This document shows positions 1 through 7,488 of a stretch of 35,544 nt of DNA, piece by piece. The stretch is taken from assembly GCF_019400985.1 (NCBI RefSeq), contig NZ_WTFF01000029.1, forward strand, positions 1 to 35,544, given 5' to 3'. Position 1 is the first letter of the stretch, and every line of letters starts with the position of its first letter. The notes below the pieces were generated by a model, which had not been told where the DNA came from, searched no databases, and was given only the letters and a program-made list of their open reading frames with translations. Source of the stretch: Streptomyces bambusae. Its GTDB lineage: Bacteria; Actinomycetota; Actinomycetes; Streptomycetales; Streptomycetaceae. The position numbers and the translations under genes were made by a program.

Positions 1-110
1 CGTATTATTTATGGCTGTGGGGCCTTGTCACCGCTGTCTCGCGGTGTCGACGCCACAAATCACGCTTTACGTCCCGGACACCCCCACCCTGCGCCCCCGG
101 CCCCGGGCCG

Positions 111-611
111 TCAGGCGGGGTTGGTCCGGTACACCAGGGCGGTGGCGATCGCGGCCAGGCCTTCGGCGCGTCCGGTCAGGCCCAGGCCGTCGGTGGTGGT
201 GCCGGAGACGGAGACGGGGGCGCCGGCGGCGGCGCTGAGCGCCTTCTGCGCCTCGTCGCGACGCTTGCCGATCTTGGGGCGGACGCCGATGACCTGGACG
301 GCGATGTTGCCGATCTCGTAGCCCTCGGCGCGGACGATCCGGGCGGCCTCGGCGAGCAGGGTGGTGCCGGAGGCACCCGACCACTCGGGGCGGGAGGTGC
401 CGAAGTGGGCGCCGAGGTCGCCGACGCCGGCCGCGGAGAAGAGCGCGTCGCAGGCGGCGTGTGCGGCGACGTCCCCGTCCGAGTGGCCGGCCAGGCCGTA
501 CTCCTCGCCCTCCCAGAGGAGGCCTGCGCACCACAGCTCGCGGCCTCGCTCGAAGGCGTGGACGTCGGTGCCGATGCCGACGAGGGGCAGCTGCGGGGTC
601 TCAGTAGGCAT
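111..611 (-). CDS. ispF: 2-C-methyl-D-erythritol 2,4-cyclodiphosphate synthase IspF
   Basis: This 166-residue protein cyclises CDP-methylerythritol 2-phosphate to methylerythritol cyclodiphosphate with loss of CMP, in the cytosolic MEP isoprenoid pathway. The metal-binding triad is visible as D16 and H18 (TDVH) and H51 (in the [11 protein letters not shown] segment), matching D8/H10/H42 of the E. coli enzyme. The C-terminal TTDGLG segment that contacts the nucleotide is also present, and the length is normal for the family. The ATG lies inside the end of ispD: the last 11 bases of ispD overlap the ispF start, so the two are translationally coupled. A longer open frame continues upstream but reads antisense-type low-complexity sequence across ispD and was not used. 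Confidence 0.97.
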   Translation of the reverse strand: MPTETPQLPLVGIGTDVHAFERGRELWCAGLLWEGEEYGLAGHSDGDVAAHAACDALFSAAGVGDLGAHFGTSRPEWSGASGTTLLAEAARIVRAEGYEIGNIAVQVIGVRPKIGKRRDEAQKALSAAAGAPVSVSGTTTDGLGLTGRAEGLAAIATALVYRTNPA

Positions 612-1356
612 CGGTGGCCCTCCTGCGGGCGAGTACGGCCTCGGCGAGGACCAGGTCGAGGGGGCGGGTGACCTTGAAGGCCTCCTCGTGGCCGGGGACG
701 ACCACGACGGTGACGCCGAGTTTTTCCACCATTCCGGCGTCGTCGGTGGCGCCCTCGCCGTTGACGGCGATGGCCGCGTGGGCGCGGTCGAGCGTGTCGC
801 GGTCGAAGCCCTGGGGGGTCTGGACGGCGCGCAGCCGGGACCGCTCGGGGGTGGCGACGACGGGCTCGGGCGTGCCGGGGCCGGCGGGCTCGACCTCCTT
901 GACGGTGTCGGCGAGCGGCAGGGCGGGCACCACGGCCGGCGCGCCGTCGCGGACGGCCTCGACGACGGCGTCGACGGTGTCGACCGGGACCAGGGGGCGG
1001 GCGGCGTCGTGGATGAGGACGGTGGTGATGTCCTCGGGGAGGGCGTCGAGGCCGGCGCGGACGGATTCCTGGCGGGTGTCGCCGCCGGGGACGACCAGGG
1101 TCTCGGTCCTCTCGGGCAGCGGATGCTCGTCGAGGAGGTTCTTGACCTCGCCGATGCCGTCGGCCGGGGCGACGACGACCACGAGGGAGACGGCGCGGGA
1201 CCGGGCCATGGCGCGCACGGCATGGATCAGCATCGGCGTGCCCGCGAGCGTGCGCAGGGCCTTGGGCGCGCCGGGGCCGAGCCGGACACCGCGGCCGGCG
1301 GCGGGGATCACCGCGGCGGTGCGGTGGGGGCGCTCGGGGCGCGTTTCGTCATACAT
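601..1356 (-). CDS. ispD: 2-C-methyl-D-erythritol 4-phosphate cytidylyltransferase IspD
   Basis: A 251-residue cytidylyltransferase that makes CDP-methylerythritol from MEP and CTP, two steps ahead of IspF. The N-terminal glycine-rich CTP loop ([12 protein letters not shown] followed by PKAL) starts near residue 16. The DAARPLV and VQTPQGF motifs that shape the substrate pocket are present. The ATG is preceded by GGAG at a suitable distance. The gene overlaps ispF by 11 bases. CarD is encoded 451 bp upstream on the same strand, so ispD probably has its own promoter, although readthrough from carD is possible. Confidence 0.97.
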   Translation of the reverse strand: MYDETRPERPHRTAAVIPAAGRGVRLGPGAPKALRTLAGTPMLIHAVRAMARSRAVSLVVVVAPADGIGEVKNLLDEHPLPERTETLVVPGGDTRQESVRAGLDALPEDITTVLIHDAARPLVPVDTVDAVVEAVRDGAPAVVPALPLADTVKEVEPAGPGTPEPVVATPERSRLRAVQTPQGFDRDTLDRAHAAIAVNGEGATDDAGMVEKLGVTVVVVPGHEEAFKVTRPLDLVLAEAVLARRRATDAY

Positions 1357-1807
1357 CGGGTAGCTCCGCTAGCTCCGGGGAACTCGGCCAGGTTTGTGGC
1401 TTCGGCCGACGTGGGTATGGCCTGAAGGGTGCCGGGTGCGATGCCCTCGCCCCTTCCGTGACGACCGGTCGAGCCGGCTGCCCGGACCCGGCACGCCAGT
1501 GCGCGACAGGTGGTGCGAGGTTGTGCAAGGTGCGCACAGCGTAGGTGTGACGTGGACGCTGTGGGTGCCGCGGGTGCGTCTCGCCTGCGTCGCGTCTGCG
1601 GCGCGGGGCGTGCGTACGGATGCCCCGCGTACGGCGCCTCGTGCGGGTGCAGCGCGGTGCGTACGGGTCCGGTGCGTACGGCGGTGCGTCAGGGCACGAT
1701 CGGCGGGTAGAGCCAGACATGCCGCAGCGCCCGGCGACACGCCTCCCCGAAAAGGGCAGGCGTGATCATCGGGCACCGCGGCACACTGTGTGGAACGGCT
1801 CGTCGCG
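1357..1807. other. Intergenic region between carD and ispD with GCGTACGG repeats
   Basis: A gap of 451 bp. It carries a cluster of the 10-mer GTGCGTACGG at 1610-1619, 1657-1666 and 1672-1681, with a shorter GCGTACGG copy at 1627-1634. An open frame on the minus strand (1349-1720) overlaps the ispD start by 8 bases, but its translation is dominated by Arg, Pro and Thr without recognisable domains, and I do not call it a gene. Presumably the region holds the ispDF promoter, but no convincing -35/-10 pair was found. Confidence 0.5.
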
Positions 1808-2290
1808 TCAGGACGCGAGAACCTCGTCGAGGAGGGCCTCGGCCTTGTCCTCGTTGGTGTTCTCAGCGAGCGCCAGCTCGCTGACCAGAATCTGACGCGC
1901 CTTCGCGAGCATGCGCTTCTCGCCCGCCGAAAGCCCGCGCTCGCGCTCACGACGCCACAGGTCGCGCACCACTTCGGCGACCTTGATGACATCGCCAGAA
2001 GCGAGCTTCTCCAGATTTGCCTTGTAGCGACGGGACCAGTTCGTCGGCTCTTCGGCGTACGGTGCACGCAGCACCTCGAAGACCCGGTCCAGCCCGTCCT
2101 GGCCGACTACATCGCGAACGCCGACGAACTCCGCATTGTCCGCCGGCACACGAACCGTCAGGTCGCCCTGGGCGACCTTGAGCACCAAGTAGGTCTTGTC
2201 CACGCCTTTGATCTGGCGAGTTTCGATGGCCTCGATCAGCGCGGCCCCGTGATGGGGATAGACCACGGTGTCGCCAACCTTGAACGTCAT
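1808..2290 (-). CDS. carD: CarD-family RNA polymerase-binding transcriptional regulator
   Basis: A 160-residue protein. The N-terminal RNA polymerase interaction domain (residues 1 to about 60, starting [15 protein letters not shown]) binds the beta lobe. The C-terminal helical domain contacts the upstream edge of the transcription bubble. W85 lies at the position of the tryptophan wedge known from mycobacterial CarD, within [13 protein letters not shown]. Length and sequence are typical of the actinobacterial orthologue, which stabilises open complexes, especially at rRNA promoters. The ATG follows a GAAGGGG-type ribosome binding site. It is transcribed toward ispD-ispF from its own promoter (2319-2347). 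Confidence 0.96.
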   Translation of the reverse strand: MTFKVGDTVVYPHHGAALIEAIETRQIKGVDKTYLVLKVAQGDLTVRVPADNAEFVGVRDVVGQDGLDRVFEVLRAPYAEEPTNWSRRYKANLEKLASGDVIKVAEVVRDLWRRERERGLSAGEKRMLAKARQILVSELALAENTNEDKAEALLDEVLAS

Positions 2291-2904
2291 GTGACAGGTA
2301 CCCCTTCCGTGGCTATCCAGGGTAACACGAGAACGGAGTGTTCTGAATGGCGTTTTCGCAGGTCAGGGCATATCTCGGGGCTTGACAACAGCGATGGGAA
2401 CGTGCTGCGGAGGGCTCGCGGAAGGGGGTATTCGCAGGTGGGAGGCGCTGTGCGGACAGGCCGAAACGGCCACGTTACACCTGGGGGGTGACCCGGTCGA
2501 TGTGATGTACGTCCCGTTTTGCCGGGTTTCAAGGCGCGAAACCGAAGTACTCCGTTCGACTGGCGGACCTCCGTACGGAGCGGTTCCGGCCCAATCCTGA
2601 ATTGATCACCCGGGGGCCGTTCGAAGGAATCCCGGAATTGATCACCGGAGGTTATGCGAGTACAGGGGAGTACGGGCGAGTGCGGACCGCACGGCCCCCG
2701 CGAAGTGCGGCCGGGAAGTGCCGGGGAAAGCAGGAGCGGCGAGCCCGGCGCGAGGCGGTCGGGCGCACGCCCGGCGGCACCGGAGGGTCGGGTGCGGGGG
2801 CGGGGCGGCGGCTCGGTAACCTAAGCGCGCTGACACACCCTTAGGGCGGCTTTACCTCCGCCCCACCGCCCCTCTGTCCGTACGTCCAAGGAGTTGCCGC
2901 CGCC
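2291..2904. other. Divergent intergenic region, carD / lipoprotein
   Basis: A 614-bp gap between divergently transcribed genes with no credible gene. Apart from the carD promoter it contains a small inverted repeat GGTTTC/GAAACC with a 7-base loop (2525-2543), a 12-bp direct repeat GAATTGATCACC (2599-2610 and 2635-2646), and an inverted repeat CCTAAG/CTTAGG with a 14-base spacer (2820-2845). The last overlaps a TAACCT box (2817-2822) about 80 bp upstream of the lipoprotein start, which may be its -10 element. Confidence 0.5.
2319..2347 (-). promoter_or_regulatory. Candidate promoter of carD
   Basis: Read on the minus strand, TTCAGA (2347-2342) is followed after 17 bases by TACCCT (2324-2319). 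This fits a principal sigma factor (HrdB-type) TANNNT -10 box with a 4/6 match at -35. Transcription would start about 20 bases upstream of the carD ATG. Assigned by motif and spacing only. Confidence 0.45.
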
Positions 2905-3603
2905 GTGAGCCGCAGCCTTCGACGCGGCGCCCTCGCCGCCGCCGCCATCGTGTTCTCGATCGGATCGCTCGCCGCCTGCGGTGCGGGCAACAACGCACAG
3001 ACGCTGCAGGTCAAGCCGGACAACGCGGCGGTCACCAAGGGCCCCATCGAGATCCAGAACGCCGTGGTGATCACCCAGGGCGAGAAGGACAAGAAGGGCC
3101 CGGCCGCGGTCTCGGCGATGGTCTTCAACAACGGCACCACGCCTCAGACCCTTGACGCGATCACCCTCCCGGACGGCAAGGGCAAGGTCGAGCTGAAGCC
3201 GGCGGGCGGCGGCACCGGCAAGATCACCGTCCCGGCGGGCGGCTCGGTCCTCCTCGGCGGCGAGGGCAACCCCTCCGCCGTGATCACGAGCGACCGCGAG
3301 GCGGTCCAGAACGGCAACACCCAGAAGGTCGTCTTCCAGCTCAGCACCACCGGTGACGTCTCGCTCGACGCGTTCGTCGTGCCGGCCACCGACTACTACA
3401 AGGCCTTCGGCCCGTCGGCGGCCGCCCCGACCCCCGGCGCCTCGCCGTCCGGCTCCCCCTCGGGCACGCCGGTCGCCGGCGCCACCCCGACCGCCGGCGC
3501 CACCCCGGCCGCCGGGTCCACCCCGTCCGGCTCGCCGTCGGCCAAGCCGTCGGGTGCCGCCTCCGGCGCCGCGAGCCCGTCGCCTTCGTCCGCCGGCCAC
3601 TGA
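2905..3603 (+). CDS. Secreted lipoprotein of the DUF461/PCuAC-like type
   Basis: A 232-residue lipoprotein with a GTG start preceded by AAGGAG. A basic N-terminus (RSLRR) and hydrophobic stretch lead to the lipobox L22-A23-A24-C25, so the mature protein should be lipidated and anchored outside the membrane. The middle (about 30-160) is a beta-rich domain that resembles the Streptomyces proteins annotated DUF461, the family later renamed PCuAC. The Met/His copper ligands of true PCuAC chaperones are not visible: the mature part has essentially no His and only one Met, so copper binding is doubtful. The C-terminal 60 residues are low-complexity Pro/Ser/Thr/Ala/Gly with GATP-type repeats, probably a cell-wall spacer. 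It converges on phoP with a shared terminator. Function unknown. Confidence 0.85.
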   Translation: MSRSLRRGALAAAAIVFSIGSLAACGAGNNAQTLQVKPDNAAVTKGPIEIQNAVVITQGEKDKKGPAAVSAMVFNNGTTPQTLDAITLPDGKGKVELKPAGGGTGKITVPAGGSVLLGGEGNPSAVITSDREAVQNGNTQKVVFQLSTTGDVSLDAFVVPATDYYKAFGPSAAAPTPGASPSGSPSGTPVAGATPTAGATPAAGSTPSGSPSAKPSGAASGAASPSPSSAGH

Positions 3604-3631
3604 CACCCGGCCCGGGCAGCACAGCCGTACA

Positions 3632-3674
3632 CGAGGAGGGCCCCGTCCGCACGCTGCGGACGGGGCCCTCCTCG
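3632..3674. terminator. Perfect 20-bp hairpin, bidirectional terminator
   Basis: The arms 3632-3651 and 3655-3674 are perfectly complementary over 20 bp with a CGC loop. It sits between the convergent lipoprotein gene and phoP. There is no U-tract, which is usual for Streptomyces terminators. Confidence 0.85.
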
Positions 3675-3726
3675 CGTCTGCCTGCAGTCCCGGACCTGCG
3701 GCCCGGCCGGGGCGGGTCAGGCCGGC

Positions 3727-4407
3727 CTACGGCTCGAACTTGTAGCCCAGGCCGCGCACCGTCACCAGGTAGCGCGGGGCGCCCGGGTCCGGCTCGATCT
3801 TGGCGCGCAGGCGCTTGACGTGCACGTCGAGCGTCTTGGTGTCGCCCACGTAGTCGGCGCCCCAGACCCGGTCGATCAGCTGCATGCGGGTCAGGACACG
3901 GCCCGCGTTGCGCAGCAGCATCTCCAGCAGGTCGAACTCCTTGAGCGGGAGGTCGACCTTGGCGCCCGCGACGGTGACCACGTGCCGGTCCACGTCCATC
4001 CGGACCGGCCCGGCCTCCAGCGCCGCCGGCGCGACCTCCTCCGGCTCGCCACGGCGCCGCAGCACCGCGCGGATGCGGGCGACCAGCTCCCGCGAGGAGA
4101 AGGGCTTGGTCACGTAGTCGTCGGCTCCTATTTCCAGGCCGACGACCTTGTCGATCTCGCTGTCCTTCGCGGTCACCATGATCACGGGCACGTTCGACCG
4201 GCCGCGCAGCTGCCGGCAGACCTCCGTGCCCGGCAGGCCGGGCAGCATCAGGTCGAGCAGGACGAGGTCGGCGCCGTTGCGCTCGAACTCGTCCAGCCCG
4301 TCGGGCCCGGTCGCCGCGATCGCGACCTCGAAACCCTCCTTGCGCAGCATGTAGGACAGGGCGTCGCTGAAGGATTCCTCATCCTCGACGACGAGCACTC
4401 GGGTCAC
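3727..4407 (-). CDS. phoP: Phosphate response regulator PhoP
   Basis: A 226-residue OmpR/PhoB-family response regulator. The receiver domain (1 to about 120) has the acidic pair near residues 9-11, phosphoacceptor D52 (LLDLMLPG), T79 and K101 (VTKPF). The C-terminal winged-helix DNA-binding domain (about 130-226) ends YLVTVRGLGYKFEP. It is the partner of PhoR and in Streptomyces controls phosphate scavenging, teichoic/teichuronic switching and antibiotic production through PHO boxes. The start is GTG at 4407. Its first four bases GTGA contain the phoR stop, so the pair is translationally coupled. The open frame extends far upstream but only as a shadow of phoR. Confidence 0.97.
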   Translation of the reverse strand: MTRVLVVEDEESFSDALSYMLRKEGFEVAIAATGPDGLDEFERNGADLVLLDLMLPGLPGTEVCRQLRGRSNVPVIMVTAKDSEIDKVVGLEIGADDYVTKPFSSRELVARIRAVLRRRGEPEEVAPAALEAGPVRMDVDRHVVTVAGAKVDLPLKEFDLLEMLLRNAGRVLTRMQLIDRVWGADYVGDTKTLDVHVKRLRAKIEPDPGAPRYLVTVRGLGYKFEP

Positions 4408-5627
4408 GGAAGGACCTCCGGGGCAGGGGTGGTGGCTGGTTCTGTACGGTGAGCGGGTTTCGGCTGGGCCGGTGCGGCAGCCTCCGGAAGCCGCAGGGTG
4501 AAGGTGGAGCCCTGGCCCTCGGAGCTCCACACGCTGACCTCCCCGCCGTGCGAGGCGGCCACGTGCTTCACGATCGCCAGGCCCAGTCCCGTACCGCCGG
4601 TGGCGCGGGAGCGGGCCGGGTCGACGCGGTAGAAGCGCTCGAAGATGCGCTCGCGGTCCTTCTCCGGGATGCCGATGCCCTGGTCGGTGACGGCGATCTC
4701 GATCAGGTCCCCACCGGGGGCGGTGACCCGGCGGCCGGCTATGCCGACGCGGGTGCGGGCGGGGCTGTAGTTGACGGCGTTCTCGACCAGGTTGCCCAGG
4801 GCCGCCGCGAGCTGGCCGCGGTGGCCCCAGACCCACAGGTCGGCGGTGCCGCCGGCGGCCATGGTGATCTGCTTGGTCGCCGCGGTGTGGCGGCAGCGGT
4901 CGACGGCCTCGGCCACGAGCGTGTCCACCCGTACGGGTTCGGCGTCCTCCAGCGGGTCGTCGTTCTGGACGCGCGAGAGGTCGATGAGCTCCTGGACGAG
5001 GTTGGTCAGGCGGGTGGCCTCGATCTGCATGCGGCCGGCGAAGCGGGTGACCGCCTCGGGGTCGTCGGAGGCGTCCATGACGGCCTCCGAGAGCAGGGAG
5101 AGCGCCCCCACCGGTGTCTTGAGCTCGTGGGAGACGTTCGCGACGAAGTCGCGCCGGACCGCTTCGATCCGGCGGGCCTCGGTGAGGTCCTCGACCAGCA
5201 GCAGCACCAGCCGGGAGCCGAGGGGGGCGACCCGGGCGGAGACGGCGAGCGCCTCGCCGCGTCCGGTGCCGCGGCGCGGCAGGTCGAGCTCGACCTGCCG
5301 TATCTCCCCGTCCCGGCGGGTGTCGCGGGCCATGTGGAGCATCGGCTCGACGGCCAGCTTGCCGCCGCGCACGAGTCCGAGGGCGTACGCCGCCGAGCTG
5401 GCCTTGACCACGGCGTCGCCCTCGTCGAGGACGACGGCGGAGGAGCGCAGCACGGACAGCACGGTGTCCACGCCGGGGGGCAGCACCGCATTGATGTCGG
5501 GGCGCATGGCGCTCCGGGTGGGGCGGGCCTGGTCGCGCTCGCTCCAGCGGAACGCCAGCATGGCGATCACGCCGGTGAGCAACCCGGCGATCGCAGCCGC
5601 TGCGGCGACCGCCGCGTTCACGTCCAT
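4404..5627 (-). CDS. phoR: Phosphate sensor histidine kinase PhoR
   Basis: A 407-residue histidine kinase. Residues 7-27 form a single N-terminal membrane segment, with no sizeable extracytoplasmic domain, as in other streptomycete PhoR. A PAS-like region (about 50-150) precedes the H-box VSHELKTP with phosphoacceptor H167. The ATPase domain shows the N box (NLVENAVNYS), DQGIGIP (G1), ERIFERFYRVD (F) and GGTGLGLAIVK (G2). The last 25 residues are Ala/Pro-rich. The stop overlaps the phoP start by 4 bases. Transcription diverges from phoU across the PHO-box region, so autoregulation by PhoP is likely. Confidence 0.96.
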   Translation of the reverse strand: MDVNAAVAAAAAIAGLLTGVIAMLAFRWSERDQARPTRSAMRPDINAVLPPGVDTVLSVLRSSAVVLDEGDAVVKASSAAYALGLVRGGKLAVEPMLHMARDTRRDGEIRQVELDLPRRGTGRGEALAVSARVAPLGSRLVLLLVEDLTEARRIEAVRRDFVANVSHELKTPVGALSLLSEAVMDASDDPEAVTRFAGRMQIEATRLTNLVQELIDLSRVQNDDPLEDAEPVRVDTLVAEAVDRCRHTAATKQITMAAGGTADLWVWGHRGQLAAALGNLVENAVNYSPARTRVGIAGRRVTAPGGDLIEIAVTDQGIGIPEKDRERIFERFYRVDPARSRATGGTGLGLAIVKHVAASHGGEVSVWSSEGQGSTFTLRLPEAAAPAQPKPAHRTEPATTPAPEVLP

Positions 5628-5655
5628 GCATCCAGGTTAAGCAGGCACGACGACA

Positions 5656-5733
5656 GTTCCACAGCCGTTCGGGTGGCACCTCGAACAGTCGTCGCCCAGA
5701 GTTCACCGTGGCGACGGGGTTGATTCACTTCTG
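5656..5733. promoter_or_regulatory. PHO-box-like PhoP operator between phoR and phoU
   Basis: Streptomyces PhoP binds direct repeats of 11 bp whose first seven bases resemble GTTCACC. Here GTTCACCGTGG (5701-5711), CGACGGGGTTG (5712-5722) and ATTCACTTCTG (5723-5733) run in an uninterrupted 11-bp register. A second pair of GTTC-starting units, GTTCCACAGCC (5656-5666) and GTTCGGGTGGC (5667-5677), is also spaced by 11 bp. The location between the divergent phoR and phoU genes is where autoregulation is expected. Confidence 0.7.
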
Positions 5734-5837
5734 GTGCCGGAGTCCGACGCGTTCGCCTCGGAACGTGTCACCGTGGGGCGCAAAGGCCCCGGCTCCCGGG
5801 CCAGACGCCCCCGGGCCAGACGCAAGAGAGGGACACC

Positions 5838-6515
5838 ATGCGGGACGCGTACCACGAGGAACTGGACTCGATCGGGGAGGGCCTGGTCGAGATGGCCCGG
5901 CTGGTCGGCTCCGCCATCGGGCGGGCGACGACCGCCATGCTCGACGCCGACCTGAAGCTCGCCGAGAGCGTGATCGCCGCCGACCAGAAGGTCGACGACC
6001 TCCAGCACGACCTGGAGGCCCGGGCCATCGCCCTGCTGGCCCGCCAGCAGCCGGTCGCCACGGACCTGCGCATCGTCGTCACCTCCCTGCGGATGAGCGC
6101 CGACCTGGAGCGCTCCGGCGACCTGGCCCAGCACGTGGCGAAGCTCGCCCGGCTGCGGTTCCCCGACACGGCCGTGCCGCGCGACCTGCACGCCACGATC
6201 CTGGAGATGGGCCAGCTGGCGCAGCGGCTGATGGCGAAGGCCGCCGAGGTGATCATCACCAAGGACGTCGACCTGGCGATGCAGCTGGAGACGGACGACG
6301 ACGAGATGGACCAGCTGCACCGCACGCTGTTCCAGCACCTGATGGACGACCGCTGGAAGCACGGCATCGAGACGGCCGTGGACGTGACCCTGCTGGGCCG
6401 CTACTACGAGCGTTTCGCGGACCACGCGGTGTCCGTGGCCAAGCGCGTGGTCTACCTGGTGACGGGCGAGCACGCGGACGAGCTCCAGGCGCCGACGGTG
6501 GTCGAAGGCGCCTGA
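5838..6515 (+). CDS. phoU: Phosphate signalling protein PhoU
   Basis: A 225-residue all-helical PhoU protein with two three-helix-bundle repeats. Each repeat carries the acidic metal-binding segment: RMSADLERSGDLAQHVAK at about residues 84-102, and RYYERFADHAVSVAKRV near 184-200. In E. coli PhoU links the Pst phosphate transporter to PhoR and dampens signalling when phosphate is plentiful. No pst genes lie in this window. The ATG is preceded by GAGAGGG. It is divergent from phoR-phoP and probably PhoP-controlled. Confidence 0.96.
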   Translation: MRDAYHEELDSIGEGLVEMARLVGSAIGRATTAMLDADLKLAESVIAADQKVDDLQHDLEARAIALLARQQPVATDLRIVVTSLRMSADLERSGDLAQHVAKLARLRFPDTAVPRDLHATILEMGQLAQRLMAKAAEVIITKDVDLAMQLETDDDEMDQLHRTLFQHLMDDRWKHGIETAVDVTLLGRYYERFADHAVSVAKRVVYLVTGEHADELQAPTVVEGA

Positions 6516-6634
6516 GGGGCGCGGGGGGTGGCCGGAGTGACTGGAGGGGCGTGAGGGGCATGGCGGGGCGCTCGACAGTGCCCGGGCGCGCTCGGTGCGG
6601 CGCGTACGGCGGCCGCGCGAGCCACTGTGCGCCG

Positions 6635-6663
6635 TTGACGCGCCGGTCCGCCTGGGCATGAAT
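6635..6663 (+). promoter_or_regulatory. Possible promoter of the Cys-rich peptide gene
   Basis: TTGACG at 6635-6640 is a good -35 box, followed after 17 bases by ATGAAT, a poor -10 box. It lies 50 bp upstream of the peptide gene. Motif evidence only. Confidence 0.3.
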
Positions 6664-6712
6664 GAGGCGAAAGGCAGTACGAACCGACCCCGTACGCCTG
6701 CGAGGAGGAACC

Positions 6713-6865
6713 ATGCCCGATTCCCCCGTCCCCATCACCCCGGAGCAGGAGCAGCCGTCGTCGCCGAAGGCGGAGACGGTACGGCTGCCGCTGCTGGCCG
6801 CGTGCGGCTGCGGCTCCGGCTGCGGCTGCGGCTGCCAGTCCGGCGCGCCGTGCCAGTGCGGCTGA
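6713..6865 (+). CDS. 50-residue cysteine-rich peptide, possible metallothionein-like protein
   Basis: The ATG at 6713 has a strong GAGGAGG ribosome binding site 4 bases upstream; the longer in-frame start at 6662 lacks one. The first 30 residues are polar and proline-rich. The last 20 hold seven cysteines with only Gly, Ser, Gln, Ala and Pro between them, as CGCGSGCGCGC then CQC. The C-X-C spacing is that of thiolate metal clusters in small metallothioneins, so soft-metal binding is the leading idea. A modified (RiPP) peptide is conceivable, but no modifying enzyme is nearby. It lies in the same direction as phoU, 198 bp downstream, with its own terminator. It resembles small hypothetical proteins found beside phoU in other streptomycetes, from memory. 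Confidence 0.8.
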   Translation: MPDSPVPITPEQEQPSSPKAETVRLPLLAACGCGSGCGCGCQSGAPCQCG

Positions 6866-6877
6866 CGCCGCGGACCA

Positions 6878-6936
6878 CGTGACGAGGGGCCCCGCCCACC
6901 CGCGCACACCACGCGGGGGACGGGCCCCTCGTCACG
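6878..6936 (+). terminator. Hairpin terminator after the Cys-rich peptide gene
   Basis: The arms 6878-6892 and 6922-6936 pair over 15 bp, with further partial pairing inside. It lies between the peptide gene and the convergent GYD-domain gene and could serve both. Confidence 0.75.
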
Positions 6937-6966
6937 CCTGCGGCGGTGATGCCGGTATGGGACGGG

Positions 6967-7293
6967 CTACGTACCAGGGGCGCGGTACCGGACCTGCCCG
7001 GCTGTGCGCAGGGCGTCCAGTGTTTCGTCCACGGTCAGGAGAACAGTCGTCTCGAACGAGCTGAGCGCGCCGCCTCCGCTGATCGCCAGGGCGACCGCGG
7101 CCATGGACACGTTGTCGGGGGCCTCCCACAGGTTGTAGCCGTCGTGCGTGCCGAAGGCGTACCAGAAGCCGTGGAGCTTCCCGCCCACGGACTCGATGTA
7201 CGACTGAGCGGCCTTCGCGCGGTCCTCGGGGTGGCCGATCAGCCTCCCCCAGGTCTCCGGGGTGTAGCTGAACCTCGACAGATAGAGCGGCAT
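6967..7293 (-). CDS. GYD domain-containing protein
   Basis: A 108-residue protein beginning MPLYLSRFSYTPETW. It has the features of the small GYD family (PF08734): an opening beta strand, a helix with a PEDRAKAAQSYIES segment, and the central FGTHDGYNLWEAPDN segment carrying the Asp-Gly-Tyr signature (DGY here). The ATG is preceded by GAAAGGGAG. Members are dimeric ferredoxin-like-fold proteins of unknown function. The gene is downstream of gpmA on the same strand, but a strong hairpin separates them, so it is probably a separate transcript. Confidence 0.85.
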   Translation of the reverse strand: MPLYLSRFSYTPETWGRLIGHPEDRAKAAQSYIESVGGKLHGFWYAFGTHDGYNLWEAPDNVSMAAVALAISGGGALSSFETTVLLTVDETLDALRTAGQVRYRAPGT

Positions 7294-7437
7294 GGCGGTC
7301 TCCCTTTCGGTCCGTCAAGGGATGCCCCTGCGGAGTGGGAAACGCGCCGGAGGCGCCCGCCTGTCCCCCGAACGGCTGGGATCGCACGTGGATTCCCCGG
7401 CCGCGCGCGGGCCCGGCACGGGCAGCGCAGACCGAAA

Positions 7438-7476
7438 AGGCCCCCGCCCTGCAAGGAAACAGCAGGTCGGGGGCCT
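7438..7476 (-). terminator. Terminator downstream of gpmA
   Basis: The arms 7438-7446 and 7468-7476 pair over 9 bp. After one mismatch, a further 5 bp pair (7448-7452 with 7462-7466) around a 9-base loop. It starts 12 bases past the gpmA stop. Confidence 0.75.
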
Positions 7477-7488
7477 CCACGCGGTGCG

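Noticed and set aside
1349..1720. A 123-codon minus-strand frame between carD and ispD
   Set aside because: Arg/Pro/Thr-rich translation, no ribosome site, and it runs across repeats and into the ispD start.
2382..2387. TTGACA on the plus strand as a -35 box of the lipoprotein gene
   Set aside because: No TANNNT box follows at 16-19 bases, and it is over 500 bp from the gene.
3727..5706. A 659-codon minus-strand frame that looks like a fused PhoR-PhoP protein
   Set aside because: The N-terminal two thirds are an out-of-frame reading of phoR. The true phoR is in another frame with its own start, and phoP begins at the GTG at 4407.
6713..6865. A lanthipeptide or thiopeptide precursor
   Set aside because: The Cys-rich end invites it, but there are few Ser/Thr in the core and no modification or export genes beside it.
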